Made by a program: the position numbers and the translations under genes | Source of the DNA: Astragalus membranaceus | Lineage: Eukaryota; Streptophyta; Magnoliopsida; Fabales; Fabaceae | NCBI GenBank assembly: GCA_039519185.1 | Contig: CM076847.1 | Coordinates: 78,343,100-78,407,099, forward strand | Length of the DNA: 64,000 nt | Direction: 5' to 3' | In this document: piece by piece, positions 9,942 to 21,297 of the stretch | Layout of the letters: the number at the start of each line of letters is the position of its first letter | How positions within the stretch are numbered: the first letter of the stretch is position 1 | Notes under the pieces: generated by a model | Told to the model about the DNA's origin: nothing | What the model saw: the letters and a program-made list of their open reading frames with translations, nothing else | Database searches by the model: none

Positions 9942-10339
9942 GATACCATTGCGCAATTTATAGTGATCTTGAAGATGATGAAGACGATGCAGATTTTGTG
10001 TATGAATCGAAGGAAGAGGAATTTTCGGATCCAAAGGAGATGGAAGATGATTCGATTTCTGCAATGGTGGAAATCAGCAACTATGATTTCATCTTTGGTA
10101 GCTTCGGTCAAGAATCAACTCTTGACATGGTGCAAGCGATTCCGATCAAGACGGTCAAACCAGAAATCGAAGGATCCATCGTCAAGATTGGGCAAATAAC
10201 CTGTTCATTTTCAATCAAGTCAGAAACCAGAACGCGTGACCATGCCTTCTCGTTCTTGGATCCAGAAACAAAAATAGAGAAGTATAAGACAGTTGCAGAT
10301 GAATGTGCCTTCTCCAAACTCAGATTCGAGATAGTGTTG
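9929..10339 (+). CDS. N-terminal part of the split ORF of the outer element
   Basis: 137 codons, starting MVSERYHCAIYSD and strongly acidic at first (LEDDEDDADFVYESKEEE). The ATG sits inside the second primer-site copy. The frame runs without stop up to the target site TGTTG (10335-10339), where the copia element is inserted, and resumes in the same frame at 34407. Over the two parts the reading frame covers about 390 codons. I do not recognise a domain and find no zinc knuckle, protease, integrase or RT motif. Later in the ORF a FIFDPGG-like motif recurs. Confidence 0.6.
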
Positions 10340-10916
10340 TGTTGGACATTTTAGTGTAATTGGTCTCCTTATTATATTAAAATAAGAGTTCACGCTTGTT
10401 TTAATGTAATAAAGTGATTTGCAGGCAGTTGGCGCGCGAAACACGCTTGAAGCGCGAGTCCAGCGCGGTTTGGCAGTGCGTTTGCAGTGCTGGGTTGCCC
10501 AATTGCGCGTGGAGCGCGAACGAGGCGCCACTTAAGCGCAGGCTGCGCATGAAGCATGACCGGGGCGCCACTTAAGCGCAAGTTGGAAGTGCAGTTATGC
10601 ACAGAGTTGCGCGTGAAGCGCAAACGGAGCGCCTGTGAGGCGCGATTGGCTGGAAAAGACAGTTTTAAACACAAAACTGTCGTGAACTGCTATATGGGAG
10701 TAACTTCTTCCTTTTTGATCATTCTTCTTCTGGTTCAGAAAGTTTTAGAAAACTTCATAAACAAGAACAAAACTCTTGAACATAATCTTCTGATTTTATC
10801 CGATTGAACAATTTTGGTTGAACCCCGAAATTTGATTCAATCTGAAAGTGTTTACACGACTTCAGATTTATCCAAGAATCATCTTGTTCATCTCGATTTC
10901 CTCAAGTTTACCAACA
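10340..10916 (+). repeat. left LTR of copia element
   Basis: 577 bp, TGTTGG to CCAACA. Contains several GCGC-rich words (GCGCGAA, GAAGCGCGAG, GAGGCGC) that make it more GC-rich than its surroundings. Confidence 0.92.
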
Positions 10917-10942
10917 AAAGATTGAATCAAATTTTCTTCGAG

Positions 10943-12913
10943 ATGACGAACGAGAGTTCGAAGATGACTAGCAAGTTTGCGAAATTGGACAAGTTTGAAG
11001 GGTAGGATTTCAGAAGATGGCAGAAGAAGATGCACTTTCTCTTGACAACATTGAAAGTGGTGTATGTGTTGAGTACACCGATACCGGTGTATATGGAAGT
11101 CGAAACTCTGGATCAAACAAGGAAGCGTTTGAAATGGGAGAACGACGATTACATCTGTCGTGGACACATTCTGAACGGTATGTCTGACTCTCTCTTTGAT
11201 ATTTATCAAAATGTTGAGTCTGCTAAGGAATTATGGGACTCTCTTGAAACCAAGTATATGGCAGAAGATGCCTCAAGTAACAAATTCTTAGTTAGTAATT
11301 TCTTTAATTACAAAATGGTGGATTCGAGGCCTGTTATGGAACAATATAATGAACTGCTGCGCATTTTGGGTCAGTTTACTCAACATGATTTGAAAATGGA
11401 TGAATCCATTGCAGTTTCATCTATAATTGATAAACTGCCTTCTTCTTGGAAAGATTTCAAGCATACCTTGAAACATAAGAAGGAAGAGTTGACTCTGGTT
11501 CAACTTGGTAGTCATTTCATGATTGAGGAGTCACTGAGGGCTCAGGAAAATGACAAAGTCAATGATAAAAACGTAGCAGGTTCCTCTTCCGTCAATATGG
11601 TAGAGGAAAGTGGAACAGTTAAGCAAAATTACAATGGTAAAGGTAAGAAACGAAAGTTTCAAGGAAATAAGAACAAAGGTCCAAACAAACAGACAAAATT
11701 GTCATGTTGGAAGTGTGGGAAACCTGGTCATCTAAAGAGGGACTGCCGGGTGTTCAAAGAAAAGAACAAGGCTGGTCCAAGTGGGTCGAATGATCCTGAG
11801 AAGCAACAAGGTCAGATTGTTGTGAATAATTTTAATTCGAATACGAATTCAAATTATGTATCACTAATATCTGAGGCATTTTATGTGCAGGATGATGATG
11901 TTGCTTGGTGGTTTGATTCGGGAGCAACAAGCCATGTGTGCAAAGATCGTCGTTGGTTCAAGGAATTTAGACCAATCGATGATGGCTCTATTGTGAAGAT
12001 GGGCAATGTTGCGACTGAACCAATCCTAGGATTAGGTTGTGTAAATTTAGTTTTTACTTTCGGAAAAAGTTTGTATTTGGATAATGTTTTATTTGTACCT
12101 GGTATCCGTAAGAACTTATTGTCTGGTATGGTTTTAAATAATTGTGGTTTCAAGCAAGTACTTGAAAGTGACAAGTATATCTTGTCAAGACATGGTTCTT
12201 TTGTTGGATTTGGTTATCGTTGTAATGGAATGTTTAAATTAAACATCGATGTTCCTTTTGCTCATGAATCAGTTTGTATGACCTCGTGTAGTTCCATATC
12301 TAATATGACAAAATCAGAAATTTGGCATGCTAGATTAGGACATGTTCATTACAAAAGATTAATAGATATGTCAAAAACAAGTATGATTCCTCCTTTTAAT
12401 ATGAACTTTGGAAAATGCAAAACTTGCATGTTGACCAAGATCACTAGGAAACCTTTTAAGGATGTTAAAAGTGAGACTAAAGTCTTAGACCTTATTCATA
12501 GTGATTTGTGCGATTTGCATGCTACTCCATCATTAGGTCATAAAAAATATCTTGTTACTTTTATTGATGATGCATCTAGGTATTGTTATGTATATTTATT
12601 AACTACAAAAGATGAAGCTCTTGATAAGTTTAAAATCTATAAGAAAGAGGTAGAACTTCATCAAAATGGGCTAATCAAAACTCTTCGTACGGATAGGGGA
12701 GGTGAGTATTATGATCCGGTTTATTTTCAATCTACTGGAATAATACATCAAACAACAGCTCCCTATACACCACAACAAAATGGTGTAGCCGAAAGGAAGA
12801 ATAGAACCTTGAAAGAAATGGTGAATTCTATGTTATCCTATTCGGGTCTAAGTGAAGGATTTTGGGGTGAGGCTATGTTGACAGCCTGTTACTTGTTGAA
12901 CCGCATTCCTAAC
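10943..12913 (+). CDS. Copia Gag-Pol, part 1 (gag, protease, integrase), split by the Ogre-type element
   Basis: ATG at 10943 (MTNESSKMTSKFAKLDKFEG). An in-frame TAG at 11003-11005 follows and then the same frame runs on (DFRRWQKKMHFLLTTL), so this stop is a point mutation. A UBN2-type Gag region spans about 11000-11600. A CCHC zinc knuckle (CWKCGKPGHLKRDC) is near 11705-11746, a protease active site (FDSGATSHV) near 11914 and the GAG-pre-integrase HARLGH near 12325. The integrase core has acidic residues in HSDLCDL, RTDRGGEY and QQNGVAERKNR. The frame is cut at 12913, inside the codons for LLNRIPN, by the Ogre-type insertion and resumes at 31284. The protein would package, mature and integrate the element. 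With one stop and one large insertion it cannot be made intact. Confidence 0.9.
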
Positions 12914-15900
12914 TGTAGCGACCGAAGAATCCGGAGGAGGGATCCTTCGTTGCTTTTGAACAATGGAGCCGCCATCAATATTTATTTTTAGGAAAACATT
13001 GAAAAAAACCTTTGTTTTTGGGTTCGGGGGTCGATTAAGTGCGGGGAAGGTACAAGCACCCCGCAACATCCTAAAAAGGTTACCTTTTAATTTAATGTGT
13101 AGAAAAAAAAAGTTAGTTTTAGAAGAAAATACTTTGATTTACCCTTTTTGTTATTAGCAAAAAAAACGGAAAGGAAGACTTAATAAAAATTTTAGTTTTT
13201 TGCGCTTGACGGGAGTGGGCCCCCGCTCCTACGTATCTCCGGGTGCGATGGAGAAATCAAAGCTACGTAGTTCTTGGGTAGAAAAAATTTGCGTGTTGGT
13301 ATTTTTTATTTATTGAAAAGTTTTTTTGCGAAAACTAGAGACCGTTCATGGTGACCAAACAGAGAAATCCAGAGTGGGCGTCATTAATGGCTTATTCGAA
13401 AAAGAAGGTATCTACAGCGTTCAAACGGGCGGGGCCCAGAGTGACTGTTATAAATACCCGGTTTGTGACCGAGCGTTTCGTTCGTTTGAAAACGTGCTTA
13501 CCGGGAAGCGTGATAAAAAGGAGTCGAAATTATGTTTGTACTTTATTAACTAAAAAAAAGAAGTTTAGGCGGATGTTTGCGATGATCAAACGAGTAACCT
13601 CAGAGTGATCACCGCTACTAATCCGCTGTGAAAAAAGGAAGGTTAGTCCTAACGGTCAAACAAGCAAGGCTCAGAGTGACCACTAGTAACAACCTATTTT
13701 TTTTTACGCGAATTCGATTATTCAAAAAAAAGAAAAAAAAAGAAAAAACGGTTTGGAAGCATCACGTTGTGAATAAAAGCGGAATAGGTGATAAAAGGGG
13801 GGGTGCAAATAATAAAGGAGTTGTATTAAAAAAGGAGGTGTGAATAGCGTGACCAAATCGTTTTTTGTGAACTAGGTTGTGTTTGAAAAGATGGGCTTGT
13901 AGTAAAAAAAATGGATGGGTTTGCTGTTTTAAGAGAACGCGGGGTGCAAATAGCGTTTTGGTGCTTTAAAAAAAGGGTTGCCGGGGGTGCAAATAGCGTT
14001 TTGGCGCTTTGAAAAAAAATGGTTGCCGGGGGTGCAAATAGCGTTTTGGCGCTTTGAAAAAAATGGTTGCCGGGGGTGCAAATAGCGTTTTGACGCTAAA
14101 AAACGATTGATTGGTTTATTTTTACTTCTTGCTATTTGACTCTAGAACATGTGATTCTCGAAGCGCTTTTTTTCTAAAAAAAAAACCTAGACTAAACAAG
14201 TGGTATGAAGAAAAATTCTTTTGTTTTTTTTTGTTGTCCTAGTTACTATTTAATAAAAAGGGTACCTTGTTTGTTTTTATTTTTATTTGGAAGAATGGTC
14301 ATTTGTTATTATATTTTTTTTTTAAAAAAAAGGGGGTAGTAACATTGGTAACCATTTTTTTTTAGAAAATATTTTTTTTAAAAAAGTTTATTTTTAATCC
14401 GAAAATTAGTAACCAAATAAGGAACACATTTTTTTTATCACTTTTTATCACCTTTTTTTTATCCGAAAATTAGTAACCATTTTTTGAAAAAACAACATTT
14501 TTTTCTTTTTTTTTAATCCGAAAATGGCAACATCAAAAACATCAATAATAACAGCAACATATATATCTATAAAAACAGCAACCAAACTAAAAAAAAAGCA
14601 ATAATATGTTCAAGGAAAAAAAGCAACCAATATTTATAAAAACAGCAACTAATATTTATAAAGAGTCAATAACTAATATTTATAAAAAACAGCAACTAAT
14701 ATAAAAAACATGACAACAACAAAAATAAAAACAGCAACTAATATATTTTTTTTTTTAAAAAAACGACAACAGTAACTAATATATTTTAAAAATGTGACAA
14801 CTAATATATTTTTTTTTTTAGAACAGCAACTAAAAAGAACTAAAAAAAACGGCAAAATGTGACAACAATAATTAAAATAAAATGGCAATGATAATATGAA
14901 CAAAATTACAATAACTAAAAAATTACAAAAAGCAACAATACTACGAATTATTACATTTTGTACCTTGAACAAATCCAGAAATCGCTGTGGAACAAGCTTT
15001 CTTCTTCGGATCTCTCAATACAACAAAATTTTAAACTAAAAAAAAAAAATCTAGGAAGGAAGAAAAGAAGGGGAAGAAAACTTTTCTAAAAGAAACCCTA
15101 AAAAATTTCTTTCTCTCTTTGAAAACCCTAGTTTTTTTTCAGAAGATTTTTCCCCCTTTTTTTTTCTAAGAGAAAATCCGTCCCCTCTCCTAAGGTGTGA
15201 CCCCTATTTATACAAAAAAATTTGCTTCCTTCGTTTTCCTTCTTCATCAACTTGCACAGTAATTTTCTGACATGATATGGAGGTTTGGGGGGGAGTTGTT
15301 GAAGGGGAAAATAAAAAAAGAAAACATGTGAGATGAGGGGAGAGGAGAGTATGCGAAGGTATGGGCATGGAGAAGGTGAGAGGAAGGAAGGGAGTGCCAT
15401 GTGTGAAGTGTGTGATAGGGAGAGGAATGGATGAGTGTGTGAAGTGGAAAGATGAGAGAAGGGGTCGAATGGGATGGAAGAGAGAAAGGGAAGAATGAGA
15501 GGTTGAGTGTGAGTGGGAGAAGAGAGAAAGGAAGGTTGAGTGTGAGAGAGGGAGAGTGAGGGAGCCGTAGGTTTGTGTGAGAGAAAGAGAGGTTTGTGTG
15601 TGAGAGTGTGATGTGAGGGAAGTGTGGGAAAAGTGTATGGGGAAGGGAAAAAGAAATGGGGAAGTGGGATTGTGGGGAAGTGGAATTGTAAGTTCCAAGA
15701 AAGGGAGAGAGAGGGGTAGGTCGAATATGGGGGGGGGGGGGGGAAAGAGGAATGAACTTGGCTTGTTTTTAGGGTTAGGGGGGAATGGTTAAAAAAAGAA
15801 AAAAAATATTTTTTATTTTTTATTTTTTTAAAAAAGGGTGGCCGAATTTTGAGTGAGTGAGGGGGAAAAAAATTAGGGTTTTGGTGGGAATTGGGTTATG

Positions 15901-16180
15901 GGTTGTGGGTTGGGCCATGCGAATTGGCTAGGGTTTTTTTGTGTTGGGTTGGGTTTTTTGATGGCCCAATCCATGACAGCACCTTATTATTTTTTTTATA
16001 GAACCCCCCTATTTCCCTCTTTGCTTATTTTTGCCTCTTCACTTCTAATAAAAATATTTTCTTGTGTTAAAAACTTGTGTCAACAAAATAAAATGATGAC
16101 ATGAAAAGGAAATAATTATTTTTATCAAAAGTAAATAAAATTTTCTCATTTTTTTTTATAGGCAAAATTAGGGTATTACA
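12914..16180 (-). repeat. 3' LTR of the Ogre-type element
   Basis: 3267 bp. In plus orientation it starts TGTAGCGACCGAAGAATCC and ends TTAGGGTATTACA. Contains a GTGCAAATAGCG tandem array, an AACAGCAACTAATAT-rich part, a G/A-rich strand-biased part (about 15340-15760) and a G-run at about 15730. ORFs here are shadows of low-complexity sequence. Confidence 0.95.
13935..14100. repeat. ~48-bp tandem array in the Ogre-type LTR
   Basis: Four units reading GGGGTGCAAATAGCGTTTTG then GCGCTTTGAAAAAA and GGTTGCC. The same array is at about 29037-29195 in the other LTR. Confidence 0.8.
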
Positions 16181-16196
16181 GCTGCCCCTCTTTATT
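16181..16196 (-). promoter_or_regulatory. polypurine tract of the Ogre-type element
   Basis: On the minus strand AATAAAGAGGGGCAGC lies directly before the 3' LTR (TGTAATACCC). This is the expected plus-strand primer position. Confidence 0.8.
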
Positions 16197-17644
16197 TATA
16201 TTTTGCTAGGAAATTGGAGGGATTCCGAATTTCTCGAGAAAAATAGAAATAAAGATAAAAAAGACGCTAATTTTGGCCAGACTGAGGTATTTTGGGGTTT
16301 TTTTTTTGTTTTGAAAAATTTATGAAAACTGGGTTGATTTAGACAGAAAGTAAAATAAGGAGCACCGGGGCTCTGGGGGATCGCTGGGGATCTGAAGGAG
16401 CACTGGGGCTCTGAAGGGACCGCTGGGGATCTGAAGGTCTAGCTCAAAGTCAATGCTTGGCGCATCGACCTGAGTTCGACTGAGGGACCGTCGGGGTCTG
16501 AGGGGCATGCCTAAGCCTGAAGGACCAATGGGTCTGAAGGAGCGCTTCTAGCTATGGTACTAGAGATACGGTCTGGGGGTGGCCTTTTTCGAGCGGCCAT
16601 AGGGTTAATCAGGTCCGGAACTGATATAACCACGGAGGACGTGCACTGTGTTTTTTAGGCGGACACAGCTAGTCTGAAGGGCCTGGGGCCGGATGATCCG
16701 TCGGTTGCTCGATTAATGCGACGTGCGATCTGGATTGAAGGACCATTGTTGGTCTGAAGGAGCGCCTGGGCTCTGAAGGACCGCTGGGGGTCTGAAGAAT
16801 TTGGTGCTAACGACACAAAATAAAATTATCTTAACAGACACTTGCAATGAATGATGCATGCGTGCATGTAGTTAAGTAATTGATGACATGATGGATGAAA
16901 TGTGGAATGATTTTGTTTTTTTTTGGCTTTTGTTCTTGGCCCCCTTTTTTTTTTCTTGCTCTTTTGCTCTTTTTGCTCTTTAGCTCTTTATTGACTTTGT
17001 TGGCATCATCAAACTCGCATGACTCTTGACGTGGGATACGAGGGTTGCCTCAAGCAGTGGTGCCAAAGTGCGGGTTATTTAAGATTTGCTGAAGTGATTA
17101 TGCGTTTGTCCTTTTTGCAACTTTATGAGAGATCATCTCTTTTTTGTGGTTTTTGGAAATTTCGCAATGATTACAATGCTTGTGATCATGCACATGTTTC
17201 GCAATTCAGTATCGTCTACCATGAACGTTATTTTTACGATAATAGGAAAATGAGAGAATAAATGAAGTGTTTAATATTCAAATGGAAAACAAATGCGCAG
17301 AAGGTCGCGCTGGCTGAAAATTACATTGGGAGTCTTAACTACAAAAAGAAAGAGAAGAAAAAGAAAACAAGGAAAGCTGATCCTTTGATTGTTTGTATCT
17401 TTGAAGTAATAACGCCGATCGCCCATTGACATAACTTTGAGTATTCATTATCCAACTTTCGGAGGTATTGACTGCCTTTGTAGCTTGAAGTCCAGCTTCT
17501 GACCCTAATTTTTGCCTGGATTGCTCTTTAGAGTTTTCAGTCCACCGGGTCGCTCTAATTTTTGCCTAGGCCGCCCTTTCGGGTTTTCGACCTAGCGAGC
17601 TTATTTTTGCTTGGCTCATCTTTCTCTTTTTTTCGTATATTTCT
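16197..17644 (-). other. 3' non-coding region of the Ogre-type element
   Basis: Sequence between integrase and the polypurine tract. It holds the GGGGATCTGAAGGAGC-type repeats and otherwise no clear gene. Confidence 0.7.
16360..16800 (-). repeat. TCTGAAGGAGCGC/ACCGCTGGGG repeats, two clusters
   Basis: Units of about 20 bp (GGATCTGAAGGAGC, GGCTCTGAAGGACC and variants) at 16360-16440 and 16490-16550, and again at 16735-16800. The reverse complement matches the repeat at 3855-3975 in the solo LTR. Confidence 0.75.
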
Positions 17645-18925
17645 TTAGGCATAGTACTTCTTGACTGCGTCTGAGTTCACTGGGAGTGGGAGGTCTTCAC
17701 CGTCCATTTTTGTGAGAATCAATGCTCCTCCAGAGAATGCCTTCTTTACCACATAAGGTCCTTCATAGTTAGGGGTCCATTTTCCACGGGAATCCTTTTG
17801 GATAGGCAACATCTTCTTGAGCACGAGGTCTCCTTCTTGAAACTGGCGGGGGCGCACTTTTTTATCATAAGCCCTTTTCATTCTTTGTTGGTACAACTGC
17901 CCATGACACAAAGCCACTACCCTCTTTTCTTCTATGAGGTTCAACTGATCCAGACGAGCTTGAACCCATTCTGCTTCCTCCAATTTTGTCTCCATTAGCA
18001 CTCGCAGGGAGGGTATTTCCACCTCGATGGGAAGAACTGCTTCCATCCCATATACTAGTGAGAATGGTGTTGCCCCGGTTGACGTGCGGATAGAGGTCCG
18101 ATACCCGTGCAGAGCGAAGGGCAACATTTCATGCCAGTCCTTGAAGGTCACTACCATCTTTTGCACGATCTTCTTTATGTTCTTATTTGCTGCCTCAACT
18201 GCCCCGTTCATCTTTGGACGGTATGGGGAGGAATTATGGTGCTGGATTTTGAAGTCGTCACACAACTCTTTCATCATCTTATTGTTCAGGTTTGTCCCAT
18301 TGTCCGTGATGATCTTATTTGGAAGACCGTAGCGGCAAATCAAATCTCTCTTTATGAACCTGACAACCACTGACTTTGTTACACTGGCGTAAGAAGCGGC
18401 CTCGACCCATTTGGTGAAATAATCAATAGCGACAAGAATGAAACGATGTCCGTTTGATGCCTTGGGTTCGATGGGACCGATGACATCCATTCCCCACATT
18501 GAGAATGGCCATGGTGCTGTTAGGACATTCAGAGAGGCAGGTGGTACATGGATATTGTCGGCATAGATTTGACATTTGTGGCATTTTCTGACGTAGTTGA
18601 AGCAGTCAGTCTCCATTGACAACCAGTAGTAGCCAGCCCTTAAGATTTTTCTTGCCATGGTGTGCCCATTAGAATGGGTGCCGAACGAGCCTTCATGGAC
18701 ATCTTTCATAATTCTTTCTGCTTCTTCTTCTGCTACACATCTGAGGAGGACCATATCGTGATTTCTCTTGTAAAGTACTTCCCCATTTAAGAAGAAGCCC
18801 ATTGACAGTCTTCTAAGTGTTCTCTTATCATTCTCGGTGACACCAGGAGGATATTCTCTGTTTGTAATATAGTGCTTGATATCGTAATACCAAGGTTTAC
18901 TGTCAGGCTCTTCTTCGATTGCCAC
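17645..18925 (-). CDS. Ogre-type integrase part of Pol
   Basis: An open stretch of 426 codons on the minus strand, in frame with the RNase H region but separated from it by a TGA at 18959-18961. Zinc-binding HHCC region: HEGSFGTHSNGH then CHKCQ (about residues 77-120). Integrase core: GMDVIGP (first Asp), IITDNGTN (second Asp) and MNGAVEAANKN (Glu), about residues 145-260. The C-terminal part (FQEGDLVLKKMLP, YEGPYVVKKAF) is the usual gypsy integrase tail. The enzyme would insert element cDNA into the nuclear genome. All catalytic residues are present. The true product is the end of a longer polyprotein. Confidence 0.92.
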   Translation of the reverse strand: MAIEEEPDSKPWYYDIKHYITNREYPPGVTENDKRTLRRLSMGFFLNGEVLYKRNHDMVLLRCVAEEEAERIMKDVHEGSFGTHSNGHTMARKILRAGYYWLSMETDCFNYVRKCHKCQIYADNIHVPPASLNVLTAPWPFSMWGMDVIGPIEPKASNGHRFILVAIDYFTKWVEAASYASVTKSVVVRFIKRDLICRYGLPNKIITDNGTNLNNKMMKELCDDFKIQHHNSSPYRPKMNGAVEAANKNIKKIVQKMVVTFKDWHEMLPFALHGYRTSIRTSTGATPFSLVYGMEAVLPIEVEIPSLRVLMETKLEEAEWVQARLDQLNLIEEKRVVALCHGQLYQQRMKRAYDKKVRPRQFQEGDLVLKKMLPIQKDSRGKWTPNYEGPYVVKKAFSGGALILTKMDGEDLPLPVNSDAVKKYYA

Positions 18926-18958
18926 ACAATGATGTGCCGGTAGGTCTCGATGTTGGAT

Positions 18959-21096
18959 TCAGATGAATATCAGACTCTTGTCGTTATTGATGTTGAACAT
19001 TGATGACAAAGTCGCCAAAGCATCGGCCAACTGATTTTCTTCGCGAGGGAGATGATGGAAAGTGATCTCTTCAAATTGTTCAACCATCTTTTGGATGTGA
19101 TCATGATAAGGAATTAATTTGGAATCCCTGGTTTCCCAGTCACCTTTTGTCTGGTGGATGACTAAAGCTGAGTCCCCATATACATCGAGTCTTTTGACTT
19201 TCCATTCAAGGGCTGCTTTGATGCCTAGGACGCACGCTTCATATTCTGCAATGTTGTTGGTGCAGTAGAAACTCAGTCTAGCGGTAAACGGTATGAAGCG
19301 GTTATCAGGAGAGATCAGTACAGCTCCGACCCCGTGCCCGTATAAATTAGAAGCGCCGTCGAATAACATTCTCCACCTTTCGTTGTCCGGAGGATTCTCT
19401 TCTACGAATAGAGCCATTATATCTTCGTCTGGGAAATCGCACTGCATTGATTGGTAATCTTCGATGGGCTGGTGTGCCAAGTACTCGGCCAATGCACTAC
19501 CCTTGATTGCTTTTTGGGTGACATATAAAAGGTCGTATTCAGATAGTAGCATTTGCCAGCGAGCGATCCTCCCTGTGAGTGCGGGTTTTTCAAAAATATA
19601 CTTGACTGGGTCCATTTTAGATACCAACCAAGTAGTGTGGCTCAGCATATACTGCCTCAAACGACGTGCAGCCCAGGCCAGAGCACAACACGTTCTTTCC
19701 AACAATGAGTATCTTGTCTCGCACTCGGTGAATTTCTTGCTTAGATAGTAGATGGCATGTTCCTTCTTTCCGGATTCATCATGTTGCCCCAGTACACAAC
19801 CCATTGACTTGTCTAGCACTGTTAGATACAGGATGAGAGGTCTGCCCTGCACAGGCGGCATCAGAATCGGTGGATTTTGGAGGTACCTCTTGATCTTTTC
19901 AAAGGCTTCTTGGCAATTATCATTCCACTTTGTTTCTTGGTTTTTGCACAAAAGCTTGAAGATAGGCTCGCATGTAGATGTTAGCTGCGATATGAACCTA
20001 GAGATGTAGTTCAATCTTCCCAGGAAACCACGAACTTCTTTTTCAGTACTCGGTGCCGGCATTTCTAGTATTGCTCGTACTTTGGCTGGATCTACTTCTA
20101 TTCCCCTTTGACTGACTATGAAACCCAACAGCTTTCCCGATCTTACACCGAAAGTGCATTTGGCAGGGTTTAATCTGAGTTTGAACTTCCTGAGACGTTC
20201 GAAGAGTTTTTGCAGATTGACGATATGCTCTTCTTCAGTCTTGGATTTCGCAATCATGTCATCCACGTAAACCTCTATTTCCTTATGCATCATATCATGG
20301 AACAATGCGACCATTGCCCTTTGGTACGTTGCACCAGCATTCTTCAGTCCGAATGGCATTACTTTGTAACAGAAGGTTCCCCAGAGAGTGATGAAGGTGG
20401 TTTTTTTCCATATCCTCAGGGGCCATCTTAATCTGGTTATATCCGGAATATCCATCCATGAAGGAGAAAAGGGAATGCTGAGCTGTGCTATCCACCAGGA
20501 CATCAATGTGAGGCAAAGGGAAGTCATCTTTTGGGCTGGCTCTGTTCAAATCTCGATAGTCGACGCACATCCGAACCTTACCGTCTTTCTTTGGAACTGG
20601 TACAATATTGGCCACCCATTGAGGGTACTTTGCTACCGCTAAAAACCCAGCATCGAACTGCTTCTTAACCTCATCTCGGATTTTCAATGACATCTCTGGT
20701 TTCATCCTTCTTAACTTTTGTTTTACCGGCGGGCATTCTGGTTTTACTGGTAACTTGTGCTCGACTATGTTGGGGTCCAGTCCGGGCATGTCTTGGTATG
20801 TCCATGCGAAGACGTCAACATAGTCAAACAACAACTTAACCAATTTCTCTCGCTCGCTGTCTTTCAATGTGGTGCCAATGTTAACTTCTTTTTTGTCTTC
20901 CTCCGTGCCTAAGTTGATCGTTTCAGTTGATTCCTCGTGGGGTTCGATTATTTTTTCCTCTTGTTCCATCATTCTCATTAACTCTGGAGGGGTTTCCCAA
21001 TTATCCTCAACATCTTCCTCAGTTTGATTGATAGGGTGATCAAAGTTACAATATGGGTTATTGGCGTTGTTATTTTCAAAGACATTTTTTTCGGAT
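18959..21096 (-). pseudogene. Ogre-type RT-RNase H part of Pol, one frameshift and one stop
   Basis: Exon start inferred at 21096 after an acceptor (AATGCAG). RT motifs: VDYRDLNRASPKDDFPLPHI (~20510-20570), MDGYSGYNQIKM (~20440), MPFGLKNAGATYQRAM (~20310-20360) and the catalytic EVYVDDMIAKS (~20250-20280). RNase H: MLFDGASNLYGHGVGA (~19340-19390), NNIAEYEA and ENQLADALATLSSM. A seven-A run at about 20403-20409 shifts the frame between MEK and the following TFITLWGTF; six A's would restore it. The TGA at 18959-18961 stands where an Arg codon is likely (CGA to TGA). Otherwise the sequence is clean. This would be the replicase that makes cDNA in cytoplasmic particles. Confidence 0.9.
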
Positions 21097-21297
21097 CTGC
21101 ATTAGCGTAAATTAACGGAATAAAAACGAAAGAAAGAAAATAAGAAGCGAATGTAAAAAGAAAAAGGAGAACAAGGGTTTAATGGGAACTGAAATAACGT
21201 TGCATTAATATTAATACTGAAAGGAAAACATGCGTGCCCGAATGAAATATCCTAAGGCCTTGGGCAGAGCCAGAGGATTACATTATAGAAACATTAC
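21097..21297 (-). other. probable intron between protease and RT in the Ogre-type element
   Basis: Donor TTCAAA|GTAATG at 21298/21297. The acceptor is preceded by a long pyrimidine-rich stretch (CTTCTTATTTTCTTTCTTTC) and ends GCTAATGCAG at 21097. Length is 201 nt. A protein-like frame (PKKNVFENNNANNPYCNFD) opens right after the acceptor and runs into RT. Joining is in frame only if the A-run at about 21083-21090 is one base shorter. Ogre elements are known to have an intron at this place. Confidence 0.65.

Noticed and set aside
13326..13843. Several 70-86 codon plus-strand frames in the Ogre-type LTR, repeated at 28423-28940
   Set aside because: They repeat because the LTR is duplicated. Overlapping frames, no motif, non-coding LTR.
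15128..15698. Ser/Thr/His/Pro-rich minus-strand frames of about 160 codons in the LTR (also 30153-30798)
   Set aside because: Produced by the G/A-rich strand bias of the LTR; the two copies differ by frameshifts, as expected for non-coding DNA.
17019..17261. 80-codon plus-strand frame in the Ogre-type 3' region
   Set aside because: Antisense to the element and without motif; treated as chance.
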